Below are positions 15,307 through 23,401 of a stretch of 34,173 nucleotides of DNA, in pieces (position 1 is the first letter of the stretch; each line of letters opens with the position of its first letter). Source of the stretch: JAAYEV01 sp964508195 (GTDB lineage Bacteria; Bacillota; Clostridia; Ch29); contig CAZDSH010000015.1 of the NCBI GenBank assembly GCA_964508195.1, positions 1 through 34,173 of the forward strand. The letters are read 5' to 3'. Under the pieces are notes generated by a model. That model ran no database searches and was not told where the DNA came from. It was given only the letters and a program-made list of their open reading frames with translations. A program made the translations under genes and the position numbers.

Positions 15307-15789
15307 CTATTTGGATACCCTATCGGCTATACTGCTTGCACAATAGGAATCCGGTTTAACTTTACAATCGAAACCACAGGCCTTCACCCATCCCACAATT
15401 TCCGAAATATATCTGGAAGTCGGACCTCTGTTGCCTGCATCGACGTGTATCGCGGTTATGTTACAATCCATTTCATCATGTTTAAACTTATCCGTTAGCC
15501 TTAGGGCCAGGTCTAGGCTCAGGGAGGTCTCGTGTATAAGTTTTTGCCTAATATTTGTAATCAATTTTGAATACTTCGTATCGGTGAAGAATATACCTCC
15601 TTTTCCTTTTCGCCAAACGGCGACACATAATACCGTTTTAGTCAATTCGTAATTTTGGGAGTCTGATCCAACCGTAATTTCATGCTCATATTCCGGAAAT
15701 TCGCATACGAAATCCTTTATAAGGCTATACATCTGTTCAAAACTTATTCTGCCATGGGTAGGACTCCACATAATGTCACCAGCTTTCAT
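15307..15789 (-). CDS. YkuK family (DUF458) RNase H-like protein
   Basis: The 160-residue product matches the YkuK/DUF458 family, predicted to have an RNase H-like fold. Acidic residues in ITVGSDSQNYE, the INCITAIHVDAGNRG-like strand (HVDAGNRG) and the C-terminal half would form the putative active site. The family is common in spore-forming Firmicutes and its function is unknown. An alternative ATG at 15771 (MWSPTHGRISFEQM) aligns better with the domain start and has a weak GGTG upstream; I kept the longer form. A good sigmaA-type promoter lies just upstream, leaving a very short leader. Confidence 0.85.
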   Translation of the reverse strand: MKAGDIMWSPTHGRISFEQMYSLIKDFVCEFPEYEHEITVGSDSQNYELTKTVLCVAVWRKGKGGIFFTDTKYSKLITNIRQKLIHETSLSLDLALRLTDKFKHDEMDCNITAIHVDAGNRGPTSRYISEIVGWVKACGFDCKVKPDSYCASSIADRVSK

Positions 15790-15812
15790 TCGTAAAAAAT
15801 GCTTTCCTTTAA

Positions 15813-15841
15813 ATTATAGCCGCAATAGTGGAAAGTTTCAA
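15813..15841 (-). promoter_or_regulatory. SigmaA-type promoter of the YkuK-family gene
   Basis: On the minus strand TTGAAA (15836-15841), a 17-base spacer and TATAAT (15813-15818). The start would be near 15806, only about 17 bases from the first ATG. Confidence 0.8.
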
Positions 15842-16153
15842 ACATTAGTAACCACCCGTCTATTTAACGGTTACAAAACCGATACGCAAAGCATAATTAT
15901 ATGTTAACAAGGCTATATTTATATTTCAAACGCAAATACTATACATGTACGGCGTGTTAATAATGCTTCGTTGTCCTTGTACCGTCCTAGAGCTACGCCT
16001 TAATTTGAAATGTTTCAGGCGAGTATTATCTGTACGGTCAATATAAGGTATTCCTCTAAAAGCCCGGGATAACGATTTTATAAACATACAGTTTCAAACA
16101 CGTTGTATATAGTATCAAAACATTGATTATTTATGAAAAAGGAGTGAAAAACA
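15842..16153. other. Non-coding stretch upstream of hsp20
   Basis: No gene, CIRCE-type inverted repeat or clear sigmaA promoter was found here. The hsp20 promoter must lie in this stretch, but I could not assign it. Confidence 0.5.
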
Positions 16154-16591
16154 TTGTTTAACCTTACGCCCTTTAATAAAAGTAAAGATGGTAGGGCCCT
16201 TACTACCAATAGTCTATGGGATAACTTCTTCGAAACGGGGTTTCCGTTATCCATGGAACCCTTTTCGAGGGGAATGCGGGTAAATATAAAAGAAGAAAAG
16301 GATAAATATCTTATGGAGGCCGAGTTACCTGGTTTTAACAAGGAGGATATAAGTATTCAACTAAAGGACGACGTTATAACCGTGATGGCCGAGCAAAATG
16401 AAGACCTTGAGGAAAAGGGCGATAGCTATTTAAGGAGAGAAAGAAGGTCCGGACGATTAGCTCGAAGTTTTGCCATTGATAACGTAAAACACGAGGCTAT
16501 ATCCGCAAAGTATGAAAACGGCGTTTTACACGTTACACTGCCTAAGGAGAACAAAAAACCGGCTACGGGCAAAAGAATCGATATTCAGTAG
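16154..16591 (+). CDS. Small heat-shock protein, Hsp20/alpha-crystallin family
   Basis: This 145-residue ATP-independent holdase binds unfolding proteins. The alpha-crystallin domain spans about residues 38-135: RVNIKEEKDKYLMEAELPGF, DDVITVMAEQN, RRSGRLARSFAID, and the conserved AKYENGVLHVTLPK. The start is TTG at 16154, with AAGGAG 9 bases upstream and no better ATG; the N-terminus MFNLTPFNKS resembles clostridial Hsp18-type proteins. It is a single-gene unit with a strong terminator. Confidence 0.95.
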   Translation: MFNLTPFNKSKDGRALTTNSLWDNFFETGFPLSMEPFSRGMRVNIKEEKDKYLMEAELPGFNKEDISIQLKDDVITVMAEQNEDLEEKGDSYLRRERRSGRLARSFAIDNVKHEAISAKYENGVLHVTLPKENKKPATGKRIDIQ

Positions 16592-16610
16592 TATAGCTTA
16601 ACGCACCACA

Positions 16611-16642
16611 AAACCCCCGGTTAATGAAAACCGGGGGTTTTT
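16611..16642 (+). terminator. Intrinsic terminator of hsp20
   Basis: AAACCCCCGGTT (16611-16622) pairs perfectly with AACCGGGGGTTT (16629-16640) and runs into five T. Confidence 0.95.
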
Positions 16643-16646
16643 ATCG

Positions 16647-16680
16647 AAAAAATATAAAACCCCGTCAATGGACGAGGTTT
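16647..16680 (-). terminator. Intrinsic terminator of the cold-shock gene
   Basis: On the minus strand AAACCTCGTC (16671-16680) pairs with GACGGGGTTT (16657-16666), including one G-U pair, around CATT and is followed by a T-rich tail ending at 16647. It lies 36 bases after the csp stop. Confidence 0.85.
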
Positions 16681-16716
16681 GTTTTCCGCTATCAAATGCA
16701 AAAGCTAACTTCTATG

Positions 16717-16917
16717 TTAAGCCTTCTGTACATTTGCAGCTTGAGGACCCTTTGCTCCCTGCACGATTTCGAAACTGACCTCCTGCCCCTCTTCCAAAGT
16801 CTTAAACCCGTCCATCTCGATTGCTGAAAAATGAACAAATACGTCTTCTCCACTTTCCCTTTCGATAAAACCGTATCCCTTTTCAGCGTTAAACCACTTG
16901 ACTTTACCATTTTCCAT
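16717..16917 (-). CDS. Cold-shock protein (CspA/CspB family)
   Basis: This 66-residue single-stranded nucleic-acid-binding protein of one cold-shock domain acts as an RNA chaperone. RNP1 (KGYGFIERE) and RNP2 (DVFVHFSAI) are intact, and the sequence opens with the canonical MENGKVKWFNAEKGYGF. The ribosome binding site AGGAGG lies upstream. A leader of about 55-60 bases separates it from the likely promoter. It is a single-gene unit between convergent terminators. Confidence 0.97.
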   Translation of the reverse strand: MENGKVKWFNAEKGYGFIERESGEDVFVHFSAIEMDGFKTLEEGQEVSFEIVQGAKGPQAANVQKA

Positions 16918-16979
16918 TTAATGCATTCCTCCTAAAACCTAAATGTAACATAGCTTTCTCTTCCAGCTATTAAGGAGAG

Positions 16980-17007
16980 TTTATCATACTGTGCTCTGTG
17001 ATGTCAA
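16980..17007 (-). promoter_or_regulatory. Probable promoter of the cold-shock gene
   Basis: On the minus strand TTGACA (17002-17007), a 16-base spacer and GATAAA (16980-16985). The -10 is imperfect, but no better candidate is near. Confidence 0.6.
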
Positions 17008-17271
17008 ACAAAATCCTTCTTCGAAGATAAAATCTATCAAATAAACCAAAATTTAATACCGCCGGGATCTGCCCCGTTGCTAATATTCACCCGGGTATCC
17101 TTTTTGCAATAATAGTTTTTACATTTTTCCTCCTAGTATGTCCATTTCCTTTGCACCGTACTTTGTCTTTATTATTTATCAAATATTTATGCCCGGGATA
17201 TTCGGAGTTTTTCGGTCCTTAATAGGACCTTTTTAGTTTTTATGAAAGACTACGTTACAAAAATTAAATAA
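17008..17271. other. Non-coding stretch between csp and the spore-protein gene
   Basis: No supported gene. It contains the plus-oriented hairpin at 17214-17234 and, on the minus strand, an AGGAGG followed by ATG and an immediate TAA, which is not a gene. Confidence 0.5.
17214..17234 (+). terminator. Terminator-like hairpin facing plus, with no plus-strand gene before it
   Basis: GGTCC (17214-17218) and GGACC (17225-17229) pair around six bases and are followed by five T on the plus strand. On the minus strand, the direction of the spore-protein gene, the hairpin is preceded by A-runs and followed by GAAAAA, so it would not terminate there. Confidence 0.45.
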
Positions 17272-17493
17272 CTATTCCTTAACATCATCCCTTCGCCTTT
17301 CGTTAAATCCCTTGGCCCTGCGCCTGGTGGTAATCATACCCCCTATTCTACCGGTCTCGGCAGCGGTGAGGCTGCCCCATCCTTTTGCGTCAATCTTTTT
17401 ATGCAAACCAAGCTCCTTTGCGATTTCGTATTTCAACCGGTTTATTTGTTCCTTATTTTCTGTTTCGACGCCTTTTCCCCTAAAATCCGCCAT
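17272..17493 (-). CDS. Small acid-soluble spore protein, alpha/beta (SspF-like) type
   Basis: At 73 residues, this protein binds and protects spore DNA and is degraded at germination. The core LKYEIAKELGLHKKIDAKGWGSLTAAETGRIGGMI has the conserved (K/E)YEIAxELG segment, where germination protease would cut after Glu, and the KGWGxLTAxExGxIGG motif of the SspF-like branch. A basic tail (TTRRRAKGFNERRR) fits DNA binding. A ribosome binding site (GGGGGGAGG) is present. It is normally made in the forespore under sigmaG; I did not identify that promoter. This is the clearest sign in the window that the organism forms endospores. Confidence 0.9.
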   Translation of the reverse strand: MADFRGKGVETENKEQINRLKYEIAKELGLHKKIDAKGWGSLTAAETGRIGGMITTRRRAKGFNERRRDDVKE

Positions 17494-17640
17494 AAATATT
17501 CCTCCCCCTTAGCCTTTATTATAACACCGAAAATAAAATATTATGTATCGGCAGCCTCCTGGTGGTTTTATCCCATATTTGTTTTTATTACGCCGGGTTT
17601 CGGTTATTTAAGACCGGCAATGTAAAACAGCCCCAATTTA

Positions 17641-17669
17641 TTGACAAACAGCTTATATAATGTTATCAT
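17641..17669 (+). promoter_or_regulatory. SigmaA-type promoter of the lysine operon
   Basis: TTGACA (17641-17646), a 17-base spacer and TATCAT (17664-17669). The start near 17676 is about 13 bases before the riboswitch P1 stem. The stretch 17494-17640 holds nothing else I recognise. Confidence 0.75.
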
Positions 17670-17688
17670 AGTTAAAATTAATAATACC

Positions 17689-17856
17689 GTGGTAGAGGCG
17701 CATTTTTCATCAGTAAGCATCCTAAGAAGAAGGGACTTCGTTAAAGGATGCCTAAAGGGAAAGATGCCGAAGGTTACACCCTTCCCTTTGGAGTGTTTCC
17801 TGGGTATCCGGTTAATAGCTGGATAACTGTCGCCGCAGCCGGTGGAGTGCTATCAC
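17689..17856 (+). promoter_or_regulatory. Lysine riboswitch (L box) aptamer
   Basis: Conserved L-box segments occur in the right order: GTAGAGGCGC, CAGTAAGC, AAAGGGAAAGATGCCGAAGG, CTGGATAACTGTCG and GCCGGTGGAGTGCTATC. The P1 stem is GTGGTAG (17689-17695) with CTATCAC (17850-17856). Its 3' strand can alternatively pair with ATGTGAT (17900-17906), allowing a switch with the terminator at 17911-17939. Lysine binding should lower asd-dapA-dapB(-lysC) expression. Confidence 0.95.
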
Positions 17857-17910
17857 ATTAACAATAGCTCTGCCTTTTTTATTATAGGCTTGGGTGTTTA
17901 TGTGATTGCT

Positions 17911-17939
17911 AACCGGTCGAAATATGCGCCGGTTTTTTT
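17911..17939 (+). terminator. Lysine riboswitch expression-platform terminator
   Basis: AACCGG (17911-17916) pairs with CCGGTT (17929-17934), followed by a run of seven T. It lies 88 bases before the asd start. Confidence 0.85.
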
Positions 17940-18026
17940 ATTAGGCCGGATTTAATATTAGCATATTTCCTTTACTGACATATCATAATATAAAGGGTTA
18001 TTCTAACACCAAGAGGAGGAAAAGCA

Positions 18027-19019
18027 ATGAAAACCTATGGGATTGCCGTAGTGGGGGCTACCGGCATGGTAGGACACACAATTCTTAAAGTACTAGAGGA
18101 GAGGGATTTCCCAGTAGGAAATATCAAATTATTAGCCTCTAAAAGGTCCGCCGGCAAAACCCTGACCTTTAAGGGCAAGGAACATATTATCGAAGAGCTA
18201 ACGGAAAATTCCTTCGACGAAGGAGTGGATATCGCCTTATTCGCCATAGGCGGCGGTTTAAGTAAAAAATATGCGCCGATAGCCGTCTCTAAAGGTGTAA
18301 CCGTCATAGACAACAGTAGCGCCTGGAGGATGGAAAAGGATATTCCCCTAGTGGTGCCTGAGGTTAACCCCGGGGACATAAAAAAACATAGGGGCATTAT
18401 AGCTAACCCCAACTGCTCTACTATTCAGGCAGTTGTACCCCTTAAACCGTTATACGATAGGTATGGAATAAAACGTATAGTATTTTCCACCTACCAGGCT
18501 GTCTCAGGTTCGGGATTTAAAGGTATCGAAGATCTAAACAATGGACTTCGCGGCAAGGGGCCGACCCTTTATCCCCATGCTATTGCGAACAACTGTATAC
18601 CCCATATAGATGTATTCTTAGATAACGGTTACACTAAAGAGGAAATGAAAATGGTAAACGAAACCCGTAAAATATTAGACGATGAAAACCTCAAAATAAC
18701 TGCTACAGCCGTCAGGGTACCGGTAGAGAAAAGTCATAGCGAATCCGTTAATGTGGAGCTTAAGACAGATTTCGATATTGCGGAGCTAAAGGGCCTTTTG
18801 GCACACTTCCCCAGTATAAAACTACAAGATGATCCGGAAAGGGATCTATATCCCCTGGCAACAGTAGCCGCGGACACGGACTTAATCTATATAGGGCGAC
18901 TTCGCAGGGACGAAAGCGTAGAAAACGGTATAAACTTTTGGGTAGTTGCGGACAATGTCAGGAAAGGTGCCGCGACTAACGCGGTACAGATTGCAGAGCT
19001 TTTGATAGAGAGTCGGTAA
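18027..19019 (+). CDS. asd: Aspartate-semialdehyde dehydrogenase
   Basis: This NADPH enzyme reduces aspartyl phosphate to aspartate semialdehyde, the branch point to lysine, diaminopimelate, threonine and methionine. At 330 residues it has the N-terminal GATGMVGHTIL motif, the active-site Cys130 (IANPNCSTIQ), and Arg230 and His237 (AVRVPVEKSHSESVNVEL). The ribosome binding site is AGAGGAGG. It is the first gene after the lysine riboswitch, followed 34 bp later by dapA. Confidence 0.96.
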   Translation: MKTYGIAVVGATGMVGHTILKVLEERDFPVGNIKLLASKRSAGKTLTFKGKEHIIEELTENSFDEGVDIALFAIGGGLSKKYAPIAVSKGVTVIDNSSAWRMEKDIPLVVPEVNPGDIKKHRGIIANPNCSTIQAVVPLKPLYDRYGIKRIVFSTYQAVSGSGFKGIEDLNNGLRGKGPTLYPHAIANNCIPHIDVFLDNGYTKEEMKMVNETRKILDDENLKITATAVRVPVEKSHSESVNVELKTDFDIAELKGLLAHFPSIKLQDDPERDLYPLATVAADTDLIYIGRLRRDESVENGINFWVVADNVRKGAATNAVQIAELLIESR

Positions 19020-19053
19020 GCCGACAAAAATATTAACGAAAGGATGGTACTAA

Positions 19054-19953
19054 ATGTCAGTATTCACAGGGTCCGGAGTTGCAATTGTAACTCCCTTTAC
19101 GAAGGATGGGATCGATTTTAAAAAGCTCGGTGAGCTCATTGAAATGCATATAGAACGGACAACCGATGCTATAATCATCTGTGGGACAACAGGGGAAGCC
19201 TCCACGATGACCGCAGAGGAGGTTAACGAAGCTATTAAATACACGGTGGAAAAAACCAACGGAAGAATACCGGTAGTCGCCGGAACGGGTACAAACGTTA
19301 CGGCAGAGACCGTAAAAAGGAGCAAATACGCCCAAAAGGTCGGGGCTGATGCATTGTTAGTCATTACGCCCTATTACAATAAGACTACACAAAAAGGTCT
19401 TGTGGAGCACTTTACAAAGGTAGCGGACAGCGTCGATATTCCTATTATAATATACAATGTGCCTAGTAGAACAGGACTACACATCGAGGCGGAGACGCTG
19501 CGCATCCTTTCTGCTCACAAAAACATCTCCGGCGTTAAAGAAGCCAGCGGTAATTTTACACATATTGCGGAAACTGCTTACCTTTGTGGCGATAAGCTCG
19601 ATCTGTATTCGGGGAACGATGACCAGGTAGTGCCACTATTATCCCTAGGGGGCAAAGGAGTAATCTCTGTAACAGCTAACATAATCCCCGAGGATATGCA
19701 CGATATGGTCGCCTCTTATCACGAAGGTAACGTACAAAAAAGCAAAGAATTACAGCTTAAAATAATGCCCATATTCAAGGCTATGTTCTGCGAGGTCAAT
19801 CCAATACCTATAAAAACTGCAATGAACCTCCTTGGATATGATGTAGGTGAGCTTAGGCTACCCTTAACGGATATGACGGAACAAAACCTCGAATTCGTTA
19901 AAAAAACATTGGTTGATTACGGTTTAGAGTTAAGGGGGTCATCGGGGGCATGA
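19054..19953 (+). CDS. dapA: 4-hydroxy-tetrahydrodipicolinate synthase
   Basis: DapA condenses pyruvate with aspartate semialdehyde, the first committed step to lysine and diaminopimelate. The 299-residue TIM barrel shows the Schiff-base Lys162 (SGVKEASGNF), catalytic Tyr134 (IIIYNVPSRTG), Thr45-Thr46 (CGTTGEAS) and the PYYNK loop. Whether it is lysine-inhibited is not clear from sequence. Its stop overlaps the dapB start by four bases, so the two are coupled. Confidence 0.97.
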   Translation: MSVFTGSGVAIVTPFTKDGIDFKKLGELIEMHIERTTDAIIICGTTGEASTMTAEEVNEAIKYTVEKTNGRIPVVAGTGTNVTAETVKRSKYAQKVGADALLVITPYYNKTTQKGLVEHFTKVADSVDIPIIIYNVPSRTGLHIEAETLRILSAHKNISGVKEASGNFTHIAETAYLCGDKLDLYSGNDDQVVPLLSLGGKGVISVTANIIPEDMHDMVASYHEGNVQKSKELQLKIMPIFKAMFCEVNPIPIKTAMNLLGYDVGELRLPLTDMTEQNLEFVKKTLVDYGLELRGSSGA

Positions 19954-20705
19954 TTAAAATAATCTTAAACGGCTGTAACGGCAAAATGGGGCGGGTAATA
20001 TCCGAAGAGGTATCTAAAACATCGGACATAAAGATAGTGGCAGGGGTGGATAAGAACACCGACGATAATACATTCGGATACCCGATATTTGCGGATATAC
20101 AACAGTTCAACCAAAAGGCCGACGTAATAGTAGATTTTTCAAGGCCAGAATCCGTTACATCCCTAGTGCCCTATGCTATTGATACGAAAACATCCCTCAT
20201 GGTAGCCACTACCGGTCTTGGGGAGGAACAGGATAAATTGTTGGATCGGGCATCAAAATCCGTTCCGGTTTTCCATACGGCTAATATGTCCCTAGGCGTT
20301 AACCTCGTTAAAGGTATATGCCAACGATTGGCCGCCGTGCTTTCTGATAATTTCGATGTAGAAATAACGGAGTTTCATCATAACCAGAAAGTCGATGCCC
20401 CAAGTGGCACTGCTTTTATGCTCGCGGAGGCCGTGAAAGAGGGGCTAGATAGGGGTAGTGAATTTGTATACGGCAGAACGCCCCAGTCGAAAAAACGAGC
20501 AGACAACGAAATAGGTATTCATGCTATACGCGGCGGCACTATGCCCGGTGAACATAGCGTAATATTTGCAGGCCCCGATGAGATAATAGAGGTAAGGCAT
20601 CTTGCGCTATCCAGAAGAATATTTGCCCTAGGTGCACTAAGGGCCGTTCGATTCGTTGTAAATCAAAAGCCCGGCCTTTATAATATGGATGACACTATAT
20701 TGTAA
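19950..20705 (+). CDS. dapB: 4-hydroxy-tetrahydrodipicolinate reductase
   Basis: DapB reduces the DapA product to tetrahydrodipicolinate with NAD(P)H. The 251-residue sequence has the dinucleotide motif GCNGKMG at the N-terminus and the substrate site EFHHNQKVDAPSGTA. ATGA overlap with dapA indicates translational coupling. A 158-bp gap with a hairpin follows before lysC. Confidence 0.97.
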   Translation: MIKIILNGCNGKMGRVISEEVSKTSDIKIVAGVDKNTDDNTFGYPIFADIQQFNQKADVIVDFSRPESVTSLVPYAIDTKTSLMVATTGLGEEQDKLLDRASKSVPVFHTANMSLGVNLVKGICQRLAAVLSDNFDVEITEFHHNQKVDAPSGTAFMLAEAVKEGLDRGSEFVYGRTPQSKKRADNEIGIHAIRGGTMPGEHSVIFAGPDEIIEVRHLALSRRIFALGALRAVRFVVNQKPGLYNMDDTIL

Positions 20706-20795
20706 ATATAGAAGGGAATAGGTTATGTATGCTGAACTGTTTTAGGTGCAAAAATAAGTAATGCGTGTTTTAGGGGGATGAATATAAAAAATTCC

Positions 20796-20834
20796 AACCA
20801 TCGGTTGCGGTTCCCCGCGGTCGATGGTTCTTTT
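20796..20834 (+). terminator. Terminator-like hairpin between dapB and lysC
   Basis: AACCATCG (20796-20803) pairs perfectly with CGATGGTT (20822-20829), with further G-C pairing inside, followed by CTTTTGT. It may cause partial termination, lowering lysC relative to asd-dapAB. No separate sigmaA promoter for lysC was evident. Confidence 0.6.
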
Positions 20835-20863
20835 GTAAAAAAACTGGACAAGGGTGTGGCACA

Positions 20864-22069
20864 ATGGATATAGTAGTTCAAAAATACGGGGGCTCATCAG
20901 TAGATAGCCTTGAAAAAATAAAAGAAGTAGCACAACGCATCAAAGAAAAAAAAGAAACCGGTGTTAAGCTAGTGGTAGTAGTATCAGCGATGGGTGATAC
21001 TACCGATGAATTAATCGCAATGGCCTACGGTCTCAGTGAAAAGCCCAGACCGAGGGAGCTTGATGTTTTAATGTCCACCGGGGAGCAGGTTGCAATAGCC
21101 CTTTTATCTATTGCTCTAAATGATATCGGCTGTAGAGCCCGTTCCTTTACCGGACACCAAATCCGACTTCTAACGGAGGGATTGCATACAAAATCCAAAA
21201 TATCCGATATAGATACATCAGTTATTGATAAAGAACTTCGTAAGGATAATGTAGTTATAGTAGCCGGGTTCCAGGGTGTAAACCCTAATAATGAGATCAC
21301 TACCCTCGGCCGGGGCGGGTCTGATACAACGGCGGTGGCCCTCGCTGCTAAACTCGGTGCTCTATGCGAGATTTATACCGATGTGGAGGGTATATATACA
21401 ATAGATCCGCTATTATATCCGGCAGCGCGGAGGCTGGATTTTATAAGCTATGAAGAAATGATGGAAATGGCTAATCTAGGTTCCGGTGTGATGCATCCCC
21501 GTTCCTTGGAGATAGGACATAAGTACGGGGTTTCTATATATGTAGCCAAAAATACAAAGGAAAGCCTAGGTACCTATATAAAGGAGAGTGACGATATAAT
21601 GGAAAAATCCGTAATAACCGGCCTTGCGGTAGACACTAAGGATGCAATGGTAACCGTTAACGATTTTCCATACACCATGGAATCAGTATCGAAACTGTTT
21701 AAAAGTCTAGCTGAGAAACATATAAATGTAGATATAATAAGTCAAACAACCCCTATAGGTGACCGGATAAGCGTATCCTTTACGATACCAAGGGATGATC
21801 TACCCCAAGCTTTGGAATGCCTCGAAACCTTGAAGGATGAAATAGGCCCCTTTACTATTGAAACCGATATGGATATTGCGAAATTATCCGTAGTGGGAAT
21901 GGGTATGAAAACCCAATCCGGCGTGGCAGCCAGAATGTTCTCGGTGCTTGCGGATAATAGCGTGGGCATAAAAATAATTACCACTTCAGAAATACGTATC
22001 TCCTGCGCAATAAATCCAAAGGATCAGGCAAAGGCCGTATCAGCTATAGCAAAGGAATTCGGCCTATAG
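20864..22069 (+). CDS. lysC: Aspartate kinase (lysC-type, with two ACT domains)
   Basis: The enzyme phosphorylates aspartate at the start of the aspartate family pathway. At 401 residues, the kinase domain occupies about 1-245 (KYGGSSVDSLEKI, VVVVSAMGDTTDEL, TLGRGGSDTTAVALA), followed by two ACT regulatory domains (GLAVDTKDAMVTVNDFP and LSVVGMGMKTQSGVAARMF). An in-frame ATG at 21599-21601 (Met246) has GGAG 12 bases upstream. In the Bacillus lysine-sensitive aspartokinase a separate beta subunit of the ACT domains begins at the matching place. The riboswitch upstream of asd probably governs it through read-through. Confidence 0.94.
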   Translation: MDIVVQKYGGSSVDSLEKIKEVAQRIKEKKETGVKLVVVVSAMGDTTDELIAMAYGLSEKPRPRELDVLMSTGEQVAIALLSIALNDIGCRARSFTGHQIRLLTEGLHTKSKISDIDTSVIDKELRKDNVVIVAGFQGVNPNNEITTLGRGGSDTTAVALAAKLGALCEIYTDVEGIYTIDPLLYPAARRLDFISYEEMMEMANLGSGVMHPRSLEIGHKYGVSIYVAKNTKESLGTYIKESDDIMEKSVITGLAVDTKDAMVTVNDFPYTMESVSKLFKSLAEKHINVDIISQTTPIGDRISVSFTIPRDDLPQALECLETLKDEIGPFTIETDMDIAKLSVVGMGMKTQSGVAARMFSVLADNSVGIKIITTSEIRISCAINPKDQAKAVSAIAKEFGL

Positions 22070-22097
22070 TCAGGGGTATATAAAAATGTCGAGTTTG

Positions 22098-22125
22098 TTG
22101 CATTAAAAAATATAAGTAGTATAAT
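22098..22125 (+). promoter_or_regulatory. SigmaA-type promoter of argGH
   Basis: TTGCAT (22098-22103), a 16-base spacer and TATAAT (22120-22125). The start would be near 22132, immediately before the candidate ARG box. Confidence 0.7.
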
Positions 22126-22136
22126 TATGATTATAT

Positions 22137-22154
22137 TATGTATATTGATGCACA
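22137..22154 (+). promoter_or_regulatory. Candidate ARG box (ArgR/AhrC operator)
   Basis: The 18 bases TATGTATATTGATGCACA match the consensus TNTGNATWWWWATNCANA at all fixed positions except one W. It lies just downstream of the -10, where arginine-loaded ArgR would block argGH transcription. A weaker second half-match precedes it. Confidence 0.75.
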
Positions 22155-22178
22155 AATATCGAAGGAGGTATCGGTGTA

Positions 22179-23396
22179 ATGAGCCCAATTAAAAAAGTTG
22201 TGTTGGCCTACTCCGGAGGTCTGGACACTTCTATAATAATACCTTGGCTTAGGGAAAACTATGATTATGAAGTTATAGCAGTATGCGTGGACGTAGGCCA
22301 GGGTACTGAAATCGAGGATGCACGGGAAAAAGCGATCAAATCCGGGGCTAGTAAACTGTACGTGGAGGACGTTAAGGAAGAATTCGTAGAAGAATACGTA
22401 TTCCCCACCCTAAGGGCCGGGGCTATATACGAAGGAAAATACCTTTTAGGCACGTGCTTTGCACGACCCCTTATTGCAAAAAAACTAGTGGAAATTGCCC
22501 ATAAAGAAAAGGCCGAAGCCATAGCCCATGGTGCTACGGGTAAGGGAAATGACCAGGTACGTTTCGAGCTTACCATTAAGGCTTTGAGCCCCCATACGAA
22601 AATAATCGCTCCATGGCGAATATGGGATATAAAATCCAGGGAAGAATCCGTAGACTATGCAAAGGCCCGGGGAATACCGGTGCCAGTTACTAAGGAACAC
22701 CCCTATAGTATGGATAGGAATGTATGGCACCTGAGCCATGAGGGATCAGATTTAGAGGACCCTTGGTTCACGCCTAGGGATGATATATACCTTTTGACGG
22801 TACCACCGGAAAAGGCGCCGGATAAACCTACCTTTCTGGAGCTGTATTTCGAAGAAGGCATACCGAAAAAAATAAACGGGATAGAATATAAACCCCTGCC
22901 CCTTTTAGAAAAGCTCAATGAAATAGGGGGCCAAAACGGTATTGGAATAACGGATATGGTGGAGAATAGGCTAGTAGGCATGAAATCCCGAGGCGTCTAT
23001 GAATGTCCCGGCGGTACTATATTGTATACCGCCCATAAAGAACTTGAACGGTTAACTTTAGACAGACAGACCGCTTTCTTTAAGGATACCGTATCGAATC
23101 AGTATGCACAATTAGTGTACGATGGATTATGGTTTACCCCCCTTAAAGATGCGCTAGATGCCTTCGTAAATAGTACCCAAAAAACCGTCACCGGCACCGT
23201 TAGGCTGAAGTTATATAAAGGAAGCTGTACTGTATATGGCAGTAAATCCCCGTATTCACTCTACAGCGAAGAATTCGTAACCTTCGGAGAGGATACGGTT
23301 TATGAACAACGAGACGCCGAAGGCTTTATAAACCTGTTTGGGTTACCCCTTAGAATGAGAGCCCTTATGGAAGAAAGGAATAAAGGGAGGAAATAG
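22179..23396 (+). CDS. argG: Argininosuccinate synthase
   Basis: ArgG joins citrulline and aspartate using ATP. The 405 residues include the PP-loop LAYSGGLDTSIIIPWL at the N-terminus and the family segments AIAHGATGKGNDQVRFE and YSMDRNVWHLSHEGSDLEDPW. The ribosome binding site is AAGGAGG. argH follows after five bases, with its ribosome binding site inside the argG 3' end. Confidence 0.97.
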   Translation: MSPIKKVVLAYSGGLDTSIIIPWLRENYDYEVIAVCVDVGQGTEIEDAREKAIKSGASKLYVEDVKEEFVEEYVFPTLRAGAIYEGKYLLGTCFARPLIAKKLVEIAHKEKAEAIAHGATGKGNDQVRFELTIKALSPHTKIIAPWRIWDIKSREESVDYAKARGIPVPVTKEHPYSMDRNVWHLSHEGSDLEDPWFTPRDDIYLLTVPPEKAPDKPTFLELYFEEGIPKKINGIEYKPLPLLEKLNEIGGQNGIGITDMVENRLVGMKSRGVYECPGGTILYTAHKELERLTLDRQTAFFKDTVSNQYAQLVYDGLWFTPLKDALDAFVNSTQKTVTGTVRLKLYKGSCTVYGSKSPYSLYSEEFVTFGEDTVYEQRDAEGFINLFGLPLRMRALMEERNKGRK

Positions 23397-23401
23397 AACA
23401 C

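Noticed and set aside
15842..16153. CIRCE or CtsR heat-shock operator before hsp20
   Set aside because: No TTAGCACTC/GAGTGCTAA inverted repeat or GGTCAAA repeat was found.
20778..20873. Short frame MNIKNSNHRLRFPAV... possibly a lysC leader peptide
   Set aside because: The G-rich stretch abuts the ATG with no spacer, it is not lysine-rich, and it is explained by the hairpin region; the upstream riboswitch already regulates the operon.
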